From assembly GCF_902806685.2 (NCBI RefSeq), contig NC_048557.2, positions 1,736,001 through 1,800,000 of the forward strand: a stretch of DNA of 64,000 nucleotides, written 5' to 3'. The notes beneath the pieces were generated by a model that was not told the origin of the DNA, made no database searches, and was given only the letters and a program-made list of their open reading frames with translations. A program made the translations under genes and the position numbers. Source of the DNA: Maniola hyperantus. Taxonomy: Eukaryota > Arthropoda > Insecta > Lepidoptera > Nymphalidae. This document shows, in pieces, positions 20,298 through 31,655 of the stretch. Position 1 is the first letter of the stretch. Every line of letters starts with the position of its first letter.

Positions 20298-21783
20298 TTA
20301 TTTATATAAGGTACAGTATAGAACCATAAAGAGGATATCATCTTAAAACTATTTCCTTTATTTTGCTACTGGCACCCTGGATTCTCTTAGCTGGAATTCC
20401 ATAAAATCGTTTCTTAGTGAGGGCTACATTATGTTATTGAGAAAACCCACATGCAAGTTAAGTCAGTAACTTAGTCTCTAGATTAAACCGTTCAAGCGTT
20501 CTTGTAACTTGATTATGTTAATAAGTTCATATTATGTATAGAGCCTGTACACCATTACCTACAGTAGGTACTTCCAGCAAAGTACACATCTAGTAGTCCA
20601 CTCGACCCTAAGCAAGCAGAATCACGAGTGGAAAAGAACCAAGAGCGAGCGGTCATTAAAAATGTTCAAAGAGCACTCGAGCGAACTGCCACGGAACTGA
20701 GGCCGCTATAAAATGACCACAATTAAGTTAATTTTCCTATTTTACGAGCACTCAGCGCTGCTCAACGTCCTGCTGGACAATTCTTTGTGGAAAATATTTC
20801 TATTTTAGTATTGTACTGTACACAAGGAACAACAAGCCGTCAAAACAAACAAAACAACTTGCAGCATGAGATAAGCACCGCTAGCCCTCCCACTGCTTAA
20901 CATGCAGGAAAAGCAAGCAAGATGCTACACCACATAAACCCTCCACAACACTCTCTTAAGTGTAAGGGCGCTCAGTGGAAAGGCGGGCGGTGCTTATCGC
21001 TTGCTGCCCGTTTACCTACCATACAAATATATCTGTTTTGACGGATTATAGCAATTTGGGCTATTCAGTCCTACATAAGCAGGAATAGCAAGAAACCAAG
21101 CAAACGATACAGACCATCACCACACAAATCTTCTAAAAAATCTAAGTACCTACGTTTCACTCTGACACCGGAGAATCCTCAGGAGAAGTTGACATTATAA
21201 TGCACTGATTGCAACGTGAAACAATGAAAGTGACTTTGCAAATTTCGTATTACACAGACAAGATAGAGAAAGAACGTTATAAAGCACTGCAAGATTTTTA
21301 ACGTACTATTTATTATCAGAATTTCCCTGGGAAATAAATTGACTACAAACCTATTGAATAGATTTTATTACGATTCCGCAAAAGTCGTCGTTTTTCCTGT
21401 CTATAGTTTTAAATTACTCCAGCTCCTGTAAATATTAATATTTTTTTTTGTTATATTACAAGGAATAAGTAAACCTTCGAACGTGTCGCATTGCCTACAT
21501 TTGTACTCCAACAATTACCTTGAAGCTCTCGCCGGGACGTGTTTTATTTTCCACGGACGTGCCTCGCACCCGACGCTGAATATTTCAGGACTTCATTAGC
21601 TAAAAGATTTTAAGGAAGGCGGTAAACCAAAACACAGGAGGGAAGAGTGCTTTTTATAATCATACCCTTACCTATACAGAACACCCATCTACCTAAATTG
21701 GAAACTGTATTTTTTCAGTCTGTTTATTAAAAGGGGGTAGACTGAAATCTTTAATGTAGTTTGTTTTAAATTACACACGTTTG
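20298..21783. other. No gene recognised; weak repeat family around 20815-20950
   Basis: ACACAAGGAACAACAAGC and AACATGCAGGAAAAGCAAGC at 20821-20915 are echoed at 13398-13510 and, more weakly, at 21071-21130, so these may be remnants of one dispersed family. Otherwise there is no coding or structural signal. Confidence 0.35.
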
Positions 21784-22168
21784 TAATTGGGTATTTGACT
21801 CCAAATTTTTTATTACTTTATTATAAACTAGGATAAAAATAATGACGTAAACTGAAAAACTAATTAAATCGATCAAATAACAAAAAAGTTATAAACATTT
21901 AAATATTTCTGATTAGACAGAGATAGCGATAAAACATTTTGACGTCACACCTTACTAATGCCATAGTAGCTTCGTGCGGTTTCATACAAATTTTCGTTTT
22001 GCGAGAAACGGATAGAAGACCCTCCCTCTTCAAAATTAAAATGCCTGTAACTTTGTTAATCTTTGTTTGATTTTAATATTTGTTGTAGCGTACGTCATTA
22101 TTTTTATCCTAGTTTATAATAAAGTAATAATGTTTATCAAATTCAAAAGTAGGAACATACCCAATTAG
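21784..22168. mobile_element. 385-bp foldback/TIR element with perfect 38-bp subterminal arms
   Basis: The outer ends are TAATTGGGTA and TACCCAATTA. After about 18 unmatched bases on the left and 30 on the right, positions 21812-21849 and 22091-22128 are exact inverse copies of each other (38 bp, with ACTAGGATAAAAATAATGAC inside). The loop is non-coding. Confidence 0.8.
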
Positions 22169-24255
22169 TAATTACAGAAGCTTCACTTTTGACTTTAATA
22201 AATACTTATTCCATATTTTGCGATCCCTTTGTTCAACAGTCTTTATTCTTTATGAAAAAAATAGTTGTTTTTTACGAATGAAAAGTAGAAATTCAAGAGC
22301 TTACAGCCCCTCATTCCAGCTATCGGCTTGGCCCTTGTACATATTTAATCACCCGGCCCCGACCTTGTTTGAACGTCTCTAGAAATCCGTAATGTAAATA
22401 CGTTCCAGTAGAATTAATCATTCGTCTCCGAATAAAATGGTAGCTAATTTCTATAAAAGAAATAAATGAATTTGAAAAATTGTACGTAAATGTATAATAC
22501 TCACAGTTGGACGATTTTACTTAAAGAATAAGAAAAGTTGTTTTTTTTTCACTCTAATACCTAATTGTCACGGTTATAAAAAGTAATAGAGGTTTATTTT
22601 TTGTAAATAAGTAGGTAAGTCACATACAATCACGTAAGAAAGTATTTATAATCTTAAAGACTCTACTAAACTGATTAAATTCGAGTAAAGTAAGCCATTT
22701 TAACAATATGAAAGTACAAACTTAAAAAAGAGCCTTCGTTATGCTTTTCTTTAACCAATTAAGTAAAATTGTGCCAGCACTACAACAATAGTAAAAAACA
22801 AATAAAATGAGCTTTGTGCCATTATCGAGGCACGTTCGTATCGGCCCCTAGGAGCTCCAAATCGCGGTGTTTTATTCGAATATCCGCTTTCCCTTTAAAG
22901 GCAGAAACATACTTTTAACACAAGATGTTACCAGAGAAAATTTACGCGTATAGGAGTTAAATCAAATCGTGTAGGTATATGGCCATTCCAAGGACCAAAA
23001 TCCTCTTTGGGTCACTAAGCCAGCAAAGTGGCAAGAATCACAAGATCGGACATAATGCATGGCCAGGATTACTGCAAGGAGTTTCATACGATATTATCTA
23101 TAGCTGTCTAGCTTACCTTTGCCAAGGTCCCAACGCACTTGAGCTGCAATGCACGACGCGGCGCGGCGAATATAGTTTGTATGAGTTTGTATGGAGGAAG
23201 GCCTTGCCGCGTCGCGTAGCTCAGCCAGCGTAAATGCGTTCGAACCTTAAAGCTGTGTGAAATTGCCGACATCACTAGTCTTTGCATTGGATATATTTAT
23301 TGTAGTCAAATCAATTCCTAAATTTTCTACATTCAGTATCACAATACAAACTCTCGATCGCTTCGGGTCTAAAATAAAATAATTGGACTTATCACGCATT
23401 GCGTTCCGTCGATTCGCGTGTCGTATTTAAAGTATGTGCCCACCTCTTACTCTAACGACGTCGTACATCCATTTACGTTTCAAAGACCTCTCAATTTTTC
23501 CCTTTGATTATGCCTTCTTCTTGTTTCTTGAGCGTTACTGGATGTTCAGGGTCAATTTACTTATTTTCCTCAAATGGGCAAACCATAGTTTGCTTTTTCC
23601 ATTCTAATTTTCTCGCCCTCGCAGTTAACAAAGGTCTTCTTTTTTTAAAGAATTTATTATTCAAATGGACCGGGATTTTAACTTTTATCTCAAATTCTTA
23701 ATCCTTTATAATAGGAATTTTGTTTATGTTACATTTTTCAAAAGTAAAATTCCAGTTAATCTGACCCGCGTTGAGCTACGCACGTAGCGTATTTTGTCGG
23801 CGTGATTAATGCCTATGCCAATTTACAGCTATCTAGAGCCTCTGAGCTAAGCCACGGACGAATTGACAGACGTACGGAAATCTAAAAGGCACCCTCTGCG
23901 GATGTAGCAACTGTCTGCTTTTGCTGTAATACTGTAGGCCAAACAAAAAAGTTTCAGATAGTAATTTTCTGCTAAGCTGTAAATAAATCTATACCAATTA
24001 ATACAAACTCATACAACACCGAGTAAAAGGAGGCGGTATTATTGAAAATAAATCAGTCCCGCGCCTCAGCGTTAATGCGTCCCACACGAATTGGGGGCTC
24101 TAAGATGGGCTTATAAGAGTTAGGCATGATAACTAAGTTTAGAGAAGTTAAATTCTTTCAAGCGGCTGAATTATACGAGTATTTTGGCAATGTTATATTA
24201 TACCTACTCTGTTACATACCTATTTATAACATCGTAAAAAATGGCCACCAACTTA
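22169..24255. other. No gene recognised; GC-rich inverted words at 23120-23225
   Basis: AT-rich spacer. At 23150-23165 and 23205-23220, ACGCGGC and GCCGCGT words face each other, next to GAGCTGCA and GTAGCTCAG; this may be a short decayed TIR element. The 84-codon frame over it (22979-23233) has no domain. Confidence 0.3.
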
Positions 24256-24532
24256 AGCAAGTGGAAGTAATCCATTCGAGGGTAGGATCTCACCTGGACC
24301 ACGATTTTTAGCAACGACCGGAGAAAAAGAGATCCCCACGGGATACCTAGTTAGTTTTAGAGTTTCCACGGGATTTACAAAATCTAAATTCACATGGATG
24401 AAGTTGCAGGCATCACTTAATTGGAACAGAGATAGCATGCAACCTGGAGAAGGGCATAGACAGCTTTTTATCCTGAAAAATCAAAGAATCCCCAAGGTAT
24501 TTTTAAAAACCTATAATCCACGTTGACGAAGT
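24256..24532 (+). mobile_element. Cluster of truncated H1 Helitron 3' parts
   Basis: CCCACGGGAT-type words occur at 24332, 24367 and, diverged, near 24490, each followed by AAAATCTAAAT- or AAAACCTATAAT-like sequence, and two are followed by a damaged hairpin (CATGGATGAAGTTGCAGGC; CACGTTGACGAAGT). At least two, perhaps three, H1 tails lie in the same orientation, none with a clean end. Confidence 0.6.
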
Positions 24533-25012
24533 ATAAAATAAAAGTAGAGCATTGAAAACATATTCCTAACAAATGCAAACAAAATCATAGTATTCTGTTT
24601 TTAAACGAGTCTAGTACATCCCTTTGATCCACGAAAATCCCGTTTAAAATTTAGTTTAGTATTTTTTGACCAAATGAATAAACAGCCAAATTATTACAAC
24701 TGTATAAAAAAAGAGATATTGGTTATTGTGGCCCGGTATAAGTAAGTATACACTCAAAATAATTCATCATCCACTTTCGGAAACAGAACCAGATATTGCT
24801 GTTCAATTCCATTAAGTACCTCATTTCGACGATACGATAAATTGGGAATTATTTCCATATTTCAATGATGAATATGGCTTTTGATGAAGCACTCCAGTAA
24901 CGATAATAATAATACAAACAATTTGCATATTTATAACATACTGATTTACTCTATAAGTACATAATATAGTTGCCGTCAAGCAATAGAGTCTTCAGCTGAA
25001 TATAAGGATGAC

Positions 25013-25120
25013 ATCTATAGAGCGCACTCTGACTTAGCTTAGACTTAAGACAGAGTTAAAACGAGACTGAGCTATATCTCTCACATAAGTCTGAGCAAAC
25101 TCAAAGTGCGCTTTATAGAT
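25013..25120. mobile_element. 108-bp MITE with ATCTATAGAGCGCACT ends
   Basis: The left end ATCTATAGAGCGCACT and right end AGTGCGCTTTATAGAT are inverse copies with one mismatch. A related element with GTGTGCTCTATAGATC is at 41675-41791. Confidence 0.65.
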
Positions 25121-25202
25121 CTCAGCCTTAGTGTAAGAGATTTCCTCACTCCACAGTATTATGGCGTTTGAATAATAATTATGTGTTTCAGTAATCGTGC
25201 AA

Positions 25203-25490
25203 GAAAATACAGTAGCCGGCAAGAAATATTGTACATCGAACTTTACAAACACAAATACAAAATGATTTATTTACACGATTGCAAGTACAATGATGGTGTT
25301 TCAGTGGTTTATTTACATCTACAATCCGCCAATCAATCAATTTAGAATGAAATTTTCGGCTTTGCAGAGTGTTGTCTTGTCACTCATACCAATGCTACGT
25401 CTTGTCGGTCTCAACGACAGAGACAACGCTCAACGAAACCGCTATCTCTTTCTAAAGGTCGATGTACAATATTTTCTGGCGCGTACACAC
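25203..25490. mobile_element. MITE-E copy with internal insertion
   Basis: The left TIR ACAGTAGCCGGCAAGAAATA leads into TTGTACATCGA; the core (TTGTCGGTCTCAACGACAGA) and right TIR (CGATGTACAATATTTTCTGG) follow about 100 bp later than in other copies. The extra 25240-25345 segment may be an insertion without recognisable features. Confidence 0.6.
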
Positions 25491-28060
25491 TACACTGACA
25501 TATTTTGATAACTATGCTCTTCGCAAAATAGAAACGACCTGAGTAGTTTTGTTTTTACCCACCAGGCGGATTTTGACAAATTAATGGTACCTACATAAAA
25601 TCAAGTTTGTCTTCATTTTCAATCGCCCCCTCTTCTGCCTTACTTATTACAGAGTTTCATCTTGATGACTTTTCAATAAAGTTTGATTGCTTCTAATATA
25701 ATAACAATAACAAGCTTGACTATAAGGGAACGAAATTCATCCCTGTAATCAATCGCTAATAAAAATTTATTAAACTATGTCAAGGGGTTTAAAATGGTCT
25801 AAAAGTTGGAATTTGAATGGAAGTACCAAGGCGTTACTTTATAACTAAGCAAAAATTCATTATTGACAAGGGACTAATGGTTTAGAATTTGGATAGAAGC
25901 AGATGCACTTTACTAGCAGGCAAAAATTCATGATTAAAGTCAAGAGATAATCAATCTAATGGTCTAAAAGATTTTGACTAAGCCCTATCATAGCCTGCGT
26001 TAATACCAATGAATATCAGTGTGTGACAGTAAAAAGGTCTTGAACCAAGCATGAAATTGCATTATGGTTGTTTCAGTAAAACAAAACCACATTTAAGTTT
26101 AAAATAAAATACATGTAGTTGACAATTGTAAATAAATCAATTCAAACTTCGCCTGCTTTTCACGACAGCATTAAATGCAAGAATTTCAGGTTTCACGAAA
26201 GTTAAATATTTCTCTGAATGGGACCACTCACGGCTGATTTTAATTTCGTCATTACCGCGCTCTCGACAAACAAGCCGCCGGATAAAATAATCCTACGCAT
26301 ACTTCTTGAAACTATTTCAATTCTTCTTCTTCTCGAGTCGACGGTCATCTCAAACACGGGTAGCACAGAAAGCCACAACCGCTATAGCTCGGTCCTTTAT
26401 TGTGAAATGGATCATGACATCAACCTCAATATCATTTATCAAAATCTTATGATGCGAGAGTTATGAGGGAACGATTGGATATACGAGACAAGAGGAAGAT
26501 CAACCGCATTTTATCAAAATCTTTTAATATCTAAAAATTCTACTTATCTTCTTTACTTGATTTTGATTTAATGTGATCTACTCACAATCAACGAATAATT
26601 ACTATATCATAGAAATCTAAATAAGTATATGAAGCTAGTAGAACTAGAAAGGCATCAAACTGTGCAACATCTTTGTGTTCTTTGTGGCAAATCCTTTAAT
26701 CAATACAAGCATCCCTCAAAGCGCTCAGCAAATTATCCGAATTCCGTTTGAACCGCTCAGCTCAGCGCACAGTCTCGCTCGGCTGATGAGCTTAATTACT
26801 TCCTGTTGAATGTTTAGCTCGCAACCGCTTCGGATATCGACTTAGCTTAGCGCATTAGCGTGTTACTACGCAGTAGTAGGTACCTAACAACTTTGTAGTC
26901 AATTTTATGAATAAATTCTTGAATAGACGTTGGCTGTCTTTGTGTACCATCGACTCTATATTGGAGAGTATTTTGTTTGAGGAGTAATCAAAACTGACAC
27001 CACCTTCCCTGTTTTCTGAACGCATTTTACGCTGCGGAAACAAATTTCGTCCCAACTCATCAGATCAAGTTTTCTTCTCCCCCCAGTTATTCTATCCCCA
27101 TTATTCCTTTTTGCCACATATGTACTTACACATTTGGAAACTAGCTTCCACCTGACATGTTCCTTTAAAACTAAAATTGTTGTAGTTTTGAGGGAACACA
27201 GAAATGGGATAAGCCCAAGAGAAAGAAAGAAAGTACCTTCCCATTACTTTTGTCCATGCCATGTTTTTATTCTATAACTGTAGAATGTAGATCCTTTGAT
27301 AAAATGATCGTTAAATATTCAAATCGTAAAAGCTCCATTTCATACAGGGGATAACGGGATATTTGATAGTCGGTCATAAGAGTTTTTGTGAGCGCTGAAC
27401 GGTAATAGGACGGTAAATGGTGGGTACGGTAATCGGTTCCTGGCGTAGATAATAATCTAATACGGCAAGATAAACATTAGGTTCCTCCTTTTACGTTAAC
27501 AGTGATTGCGTTACCTAAACCCTGCAGGAATGAACCATGTATTGTTCATATACATGGAATATTATGTACCTGTACTATGTGTAAAGGGGAGATCGCTGTA
27601 GGCTATATTGAGATATCTGCAGAGAAATCTGTTATTAAAGTAACTGCCTCAAGATGGGCATTACGTTAATCTAGATGTTGTATAAAATTTTATACCGAAG
27701 GCCTTTCAGTATACAATTGAATGTGATCTTTGAGAGATACAAGAAACGTGGATGAAATCTTTGAGGAATAAAAGAAAATAGTACAAAGTATTAAAGGACG
27801 TAAGGTGAATTTACAAAGTATTAAAGGAGCATTAAATATGATTAAGTAAAAGTTCAACCAAGCAAATCGAAATATTTTTTGCAGTTTTTGATAGGTTATT
27901 TTTTTAAGGTTTTGATCAAATTGTGGGCCATATGGCGTTTTCTTGTGCTCCTCTCCCGCGCTGGCTTATACTTCACTAATTTACTATAGTACCAAACTTA
28001 CTGAAAATGCCCTTAGGTATATCTATCTACCAGACCAAGCATATGACACCAGGACTTCAT
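25491..28060. other. No gene recognised (largest quiet stretch)
   Basis: About 2.5 kb with no clear repeat, Helitron or SINE words. Frames of 66-82 codons (26218-26466 plus, 26855-27055 minus) have no motif. Because it is repeat-poor it may hold conserved non-coding DNA, but nothing in the sequence alone proves that. Confidence 0.35.
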
Positions 28061-28079
28061 ACAGTTCTAAGGCACTTAC

Positions 28080-28298
28080 CGAAAAAGCCTTGAGGAAGAC
28101 GAGGCACTGAATAATCCCTTCCATGGTGTCTCCAGTAAGGCAGAAGGTACCGGTCAGGTGCCTCCCCTTCTTATCCCCCAAGTGGGGGGCAGCAGCCAGG
28201 CTCGCGTGTACCAGGGCTCCACGAGGGCGAGCGTCTCTCGTCGCGCCGAGAACACCTGGTAGGGGAGCCCCCTCCATCAGCCGGGCGAGCGGGTCCAT
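28080..28298 (-). CDS. Candidate first coding exon, unknown protein
   Basis: On the minus strand an ATG at 28298 (context GCGATGG, with G at -3 and +4) opens exactly 73 codons ending at 28080, where G|GTAAGT gives a consensus splice donor in phase 0. The deduced peptide starts MDPLARLMEGAPLPG and includes GTFCLTGDTMEG and LVFLKAF. The segment is clearly more GC-rich than its surroundings. I do not recognise the family. If translation ran through the donor it would reach a stop at about 28023 after 91 residues. Alternatives are a transposon-derived ORF or a GC-rich non-coding patch. No acceptor-linked partner exon could be identified downstream (28,060 to 25,500). Confidence 0.3.
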
Positions 28299-28451
28299 CG
28301 CCCGCTGCTATTCCACACACATCACTACCTTCACTCACTTCACTGTGCACCAAAATAATCCTTACCCACCCCACGATTGGACATTAATTGGGAAATACGT
28401 CGACTAAAGAAATAACTAGATAAATCCTTATTCCCTTTTGAAGCTAATTCT

Positions 28452-29074
28452 TTGGCACTATACCTACTTTCCACTTATTTGATTTCCCATGATTGGGCAA
28501 AATTCTCCCACTAATTTCTCCATAAATACATTAATAAATTAATCTACACCTTTTCCCTATCAATACAGTATTTGAACACAGTTCGTCACGAGTTTGAACT
28601 ATTGTTTTTGGCACAATAATTACTACACTATGACGTATTAGAAAAGCTAGAACTTAGTCTAAATTTTGGCACTGGCACCCTTGTTGTTTATCGTTATTAA
28701 TTTAAAATTAACCTTTTAACACCTAGAATTCAAAATACAACCTTGAAATGACTAAATCTAGTTTAAAATTCAAGTTTGAAGTTTGGAACTTGTCACTTGT
28801 GTACTTGGGAAATATAAAGTTTTGGCACTTAGACAGTTATGTTATTGACTATGTAAGTTCCTATTGACGCTCGACTTCGTCAACACGACAGGAGACGGAA
28901 ATGAGAGTGTGTTTGCTCTGAGACTGAGAGAGACGGTTACACTCCTCGCATGCACACTTGTCAAAGTCCGGATTCCAGCAACGGCTGCTCATGAGGAGAG
29001 CTACCATGGAATAGATCAGTATCGCCATGCCCACTATCAGGTATATTTCCATCCTGTACACCACAACTTGGCAC
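28452..29074 (+). repeat. Cluster of five TTGGCAC words
   Basis: The exact heptamer TTGGCAC occurs at 28452, 28608, 28666, 28822 and 29068, all on one strand, with near matches (CTGGCAC at 28673 and 29109). It surrounds the two candidate coding segments. It could be a protein-binding motif cluster or decayed repeats. Confidence 0.4.
28861..29052 (-). CDS. Candidate small membrane protein, 63 aa, unknown
   Basis: The ATG at 29052 (context ACAGGATGG, A at -3) opens 63 codons and a TAG stop. Residues about 3-23 form one hydrophobic segment (YLIVGMAILIYSMVALLMSS), a possible signal anchor, followed by a Cys-rich stretch with CW and CACEEC and a polar tail. GC content is higher than in the neighbours. 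It lies about 560 bp upstream (same strand) of the candidate exon at 28080-28298, but no splice donor linking them was found. It could be a real short gene, an exon, or chance; I do not recognise a family. Confidence 0.3.
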   Translation of the reverse strand: MEIYLIVGMAILIYSMVALLMSSRCWNPDFDKCACEECNRLSQSQSKHTLISVSCRVDEVERQ

Positions 29075-29183
29075 TTGGTAGTCCATTTGGCATTACGTAA
29101 AGTCTATCTGGCACTCATTTTGAAAATCATGGAACCTATAAATAATAACCAAGATATTGCTTTTCTTTCGGTATCTGGAGCTA

Positions 29184-29374
29184 GGCGTCCATTAGACGAT
29201 AAGTTTTGCTGTCAGTGTTGTTACTCTACTGTTACTGAGGGATAATGTACCGTCTAATGCGATTATATTGATATTCGCATGACAAATATTTGGAAAATTG
29301 ACTACTCCATCTCTGATTCATCATTAATGATTAACGGAATCGATTGATACAAAACCTATCGTATAATGGACCCC
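29184..29374. mobile_element. MITE with GCGTCCATTAGACGAT ends
   Basis: The left end GCGTCCATTAGACGATAAGT and right end CTATCGTATAATGGACC are imperfect inverse copies, with GTTTTG and CAAAAC continuing inwards. A relative in the other orientation occupies 40962-41150. Confidence 0.6.
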
Positions 29375-29678
29375 TTAGAATTTTAAATTATTATATTAAG
29401 ATATTTTTAATTGGCTAATGACGCACTGGCTAATTTATTTTAGCAATGTGTGGAAGAATATCAGTCGCAGTGATCTCGATTAACGTATTAATTATAGTTT
29501 GCTTTACATACATAATGGATGTGTTACCTAGTACAGATTTTAAGCTACAGCGTCTTATGTTAACATTGTTTTAATTGGCATATTTAATTAGGTCTAATAA
29601 AGGTGAACTAATTTCACAAATAAGGTAAAGATATGTAACATGTGTACACCTACGAAAAATTTAGGAAGGCAACGTCAA

Positions 29679-29894
29679 TCTATGTATAATAATATTATAA
29701 ATACAAAGTGTGTGACTGTTTGTCTGTTACCTTTTCTCGTCCCATCCGTTTTACCGATTTTGATGAAAGGCTGAGATAGTTTATATTAAATGCCGAAGGC
29801 TGTATAGACTACATTTTATCCCGGAAAACCTGTTTTCACGGGATTTTTCTAAAAAAACTAAATTCACGGAAACTAAGTCGCAAGCATAATCTAG
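29679..29894 (+). mobile_element. Helitron H1, diverged
   Basis: A|TCTATGTATAATAATATTAT at the start and TAATCTAG|T at the end, with CATTTTATCCCGG and CACGGGATTTTT inside. The hairpin is degenerate (CACGGAAACTAAGTCGC). Confidence 0.75.
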
Positions 29895-29914
29895 TACCGA
29901 TTTTTTTTGTACCG

Positions 29915-30106
29915 TTTTTTTAAAAAGAATATTAGTCATTTAACATGGCTAATTCATTTTTTTTTAAAAGAAAAACCCTTTCCTCTCTAACTAAGCGTCA
30001 GGCTTGTGCTAGGAGTAGGTACGACAATAGTGCAACGGGCGGGTTTGAACCGTCGACTTTTCGGTTTTCAGTTCACTCCTTTACCGGTTGAGCTATTGGG
30101 GCTCTT
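29915..30106 (-). mobile_element. SINE-B, minus strand (near full length)
   Basis: The minus-strand head ATAGCTCAACCGGTAAAGG and perfect B-box GGTTCAAACCC are followed by the shared body and an A-rich 3' end that contains a partial duplication of the TTAGCCATGTTAAATG segment. Confidence 0.85.
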
Positions 30107-30150
30107 AATTCGGAAGAACATGTTAATATTTTTAGAACTCAATGCGAACA

Positions 30151-30324
30151 AACATCTGTCTGGACGTCTTCGTAGACCGACTGTATGAAGTATCTTTTTA
30201 GAATGTCCAACATCTGTCTGGACGTCTTTGTAGACCGACTGTATAAAGTATCTTTTTAGAATGTCCAACATCTGTCTGGACGTCTTTGTAAACCGACTGT
30301 ATAAAGTATCTTTTTAGAATGTCC
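30151..30324 (+). repeat. 58-bp tandem repeat, exactly three units
   Basis: Units start at 30151, 30209 and 30267, each beginning AACATCTGTCTGGACGTC and ending TTTTTAGAATGTCC. Only a few substitutions separate them (CTTCGT/CTTTGT, TAGACC/TAAACC, ATGAAG/ATAAAG). 58 is not a multiple of 3, so it is not a coding repeat. Confidence 0.95.
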
Positions 30325-30935
30325 TAGCGCAGAACTCAGTGCATCGGCGCAACTTATCAGCTACGTAATTGCATCTAGAAATCGACAGAAAAACTACTAT
30401 AACGTTTAGCAAACAACATCAGCATTGCGCACAAAATACACACGAGATGAGACAGCTCGGGGCACGCGGCCTCGCATCAATCCCACCCATTGACAGCTGC
30501 TTTGCATACAAAAACCTTTCATCCTGGGCGGAGATTTATACCTGTCCCGCGTGTTACCGATAAATCAGACCTCCGATGGTTACGTATCGTTCTGTTTTGC
30601 TTTTACTAATTGCCGGGTAAAAATAGCATTATTTTATTAACCTCGGAACAAAAACGAGGGTTGTTATAAGTTTGACGTGTATATCTGTGTACAGCTGATG
30701 TCGGGGGACCACCAGGAAGTATAGCTAAATAGGCACTACAGGTTAACCTATGTTAATGAATAACTTTAGGGATCACCCCGAACCGACGACGCGTTTGAAC
30801 TGCGACTAAAAAAACATCCTTACAAATCCTGTTTTAATACTTTAAAACTATCAAACAAAATAAGGAAGTAACAGGTAATACTTATACGATAATTGTAACG
30901 TAATAAGTACAATAAGAGCATTTTTGGTATAGTCC
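30325..30935. other. No gene recognised
   Basis: No repeat or coding feature was seen. The 64-codon frame at 30369-30563 lacks motifs. Confidence 0.3.
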
Positions 30936-31170
30936 ACTAGCTGATGCCCACGACTTTCGTCGGCGTGGACTTAGGTTTTTGAAAATACCGTGGAAACTCT
31001 TTAATTTTCAGGGATAAAAAGTAGCCTAGGGCTTTTTCCTAGTCTTTGACTATACCCATGCAAAAAATCACGTCAATCCGTCGCACCGTTGCAACGTGAT
31101 TGAAGAACAAACCAACAAACCAATAAACCAACAAGAAACACACTTTCGCATTTATAATAAAGGTACTGAT
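30936..31170 (-). mobile_element. Non-autonomous Helitron, family H1
   Basis: A then CTAG at the left edge, H1 words in order (reverse): GGGATAAAAAGTAGCCTA, CATGCAAAAAATCACGTCAA, CAACGTGATTGAAG, and ACTTTCGCATTTATAATAAA near the 5' end. The hairpin is slightly damaged. Confidence 0.85.
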
Positions 31171-31317
31171 ATCGTAACTCGTATTAATACATTTGCGATA
31201 TTTTTTGCCGATCTGTACCAATTGCTACGTGCGCGATTACACATGCATTTTCCGATGAATTACGCTAATGGATGGTAAAATAAATAAACTGGGATATCGG
31301 GAAATTATTTGCGTGAA

Positions 31318-31490
31318 CAATAGGCATCCATATAATATGGTATATACATACCCGAAAGTGTATCTGTTTGTTTTTATTTCTGCATGCCTAAACTCAATAC
31401 TAATTTCAATAAAAGGTACACAGTACGAAGCCTAAACAAAACCTGGTAAAGGACATAACATACTTTTTATTCCAAGCAAAGACGAAAGCA
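31318..31490 (+). mobile_element. H1 Helitron remnant upstream of LINE-C
   Basis: CCCGAAAGTGTATCTGTTTG and, later, GGTAAAGGACATAACATACT followed by TTTTTATTCC match the front and middle of H1. The 3' hairpin and CTAG are missing, and the copy fades into the LINE-C 5' region. Confidence 0.5.
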
Positions 31491-31655
31491 AGTTAATAAA
31501 ATATTTAACTTGAGACATTGATTTGTGTAGATTACATAATACTCCATATAAACTTAGTCCATGTTGATGTAATATTAGAAATGAATTATTTGCCTGGCTA
31601 ATGTGATTAAGCAATGTACAATGTTGCATTTAGCAGCGGGAGATGACTGTGATTG

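Noticed and set aside
31318..31652. Upstream extension of the LINE-C ORF as a full endonuclease
   Set aside because: Stops occur in frame directly before the ORF and no endonuclease N-terminal motif could be read in any frame.
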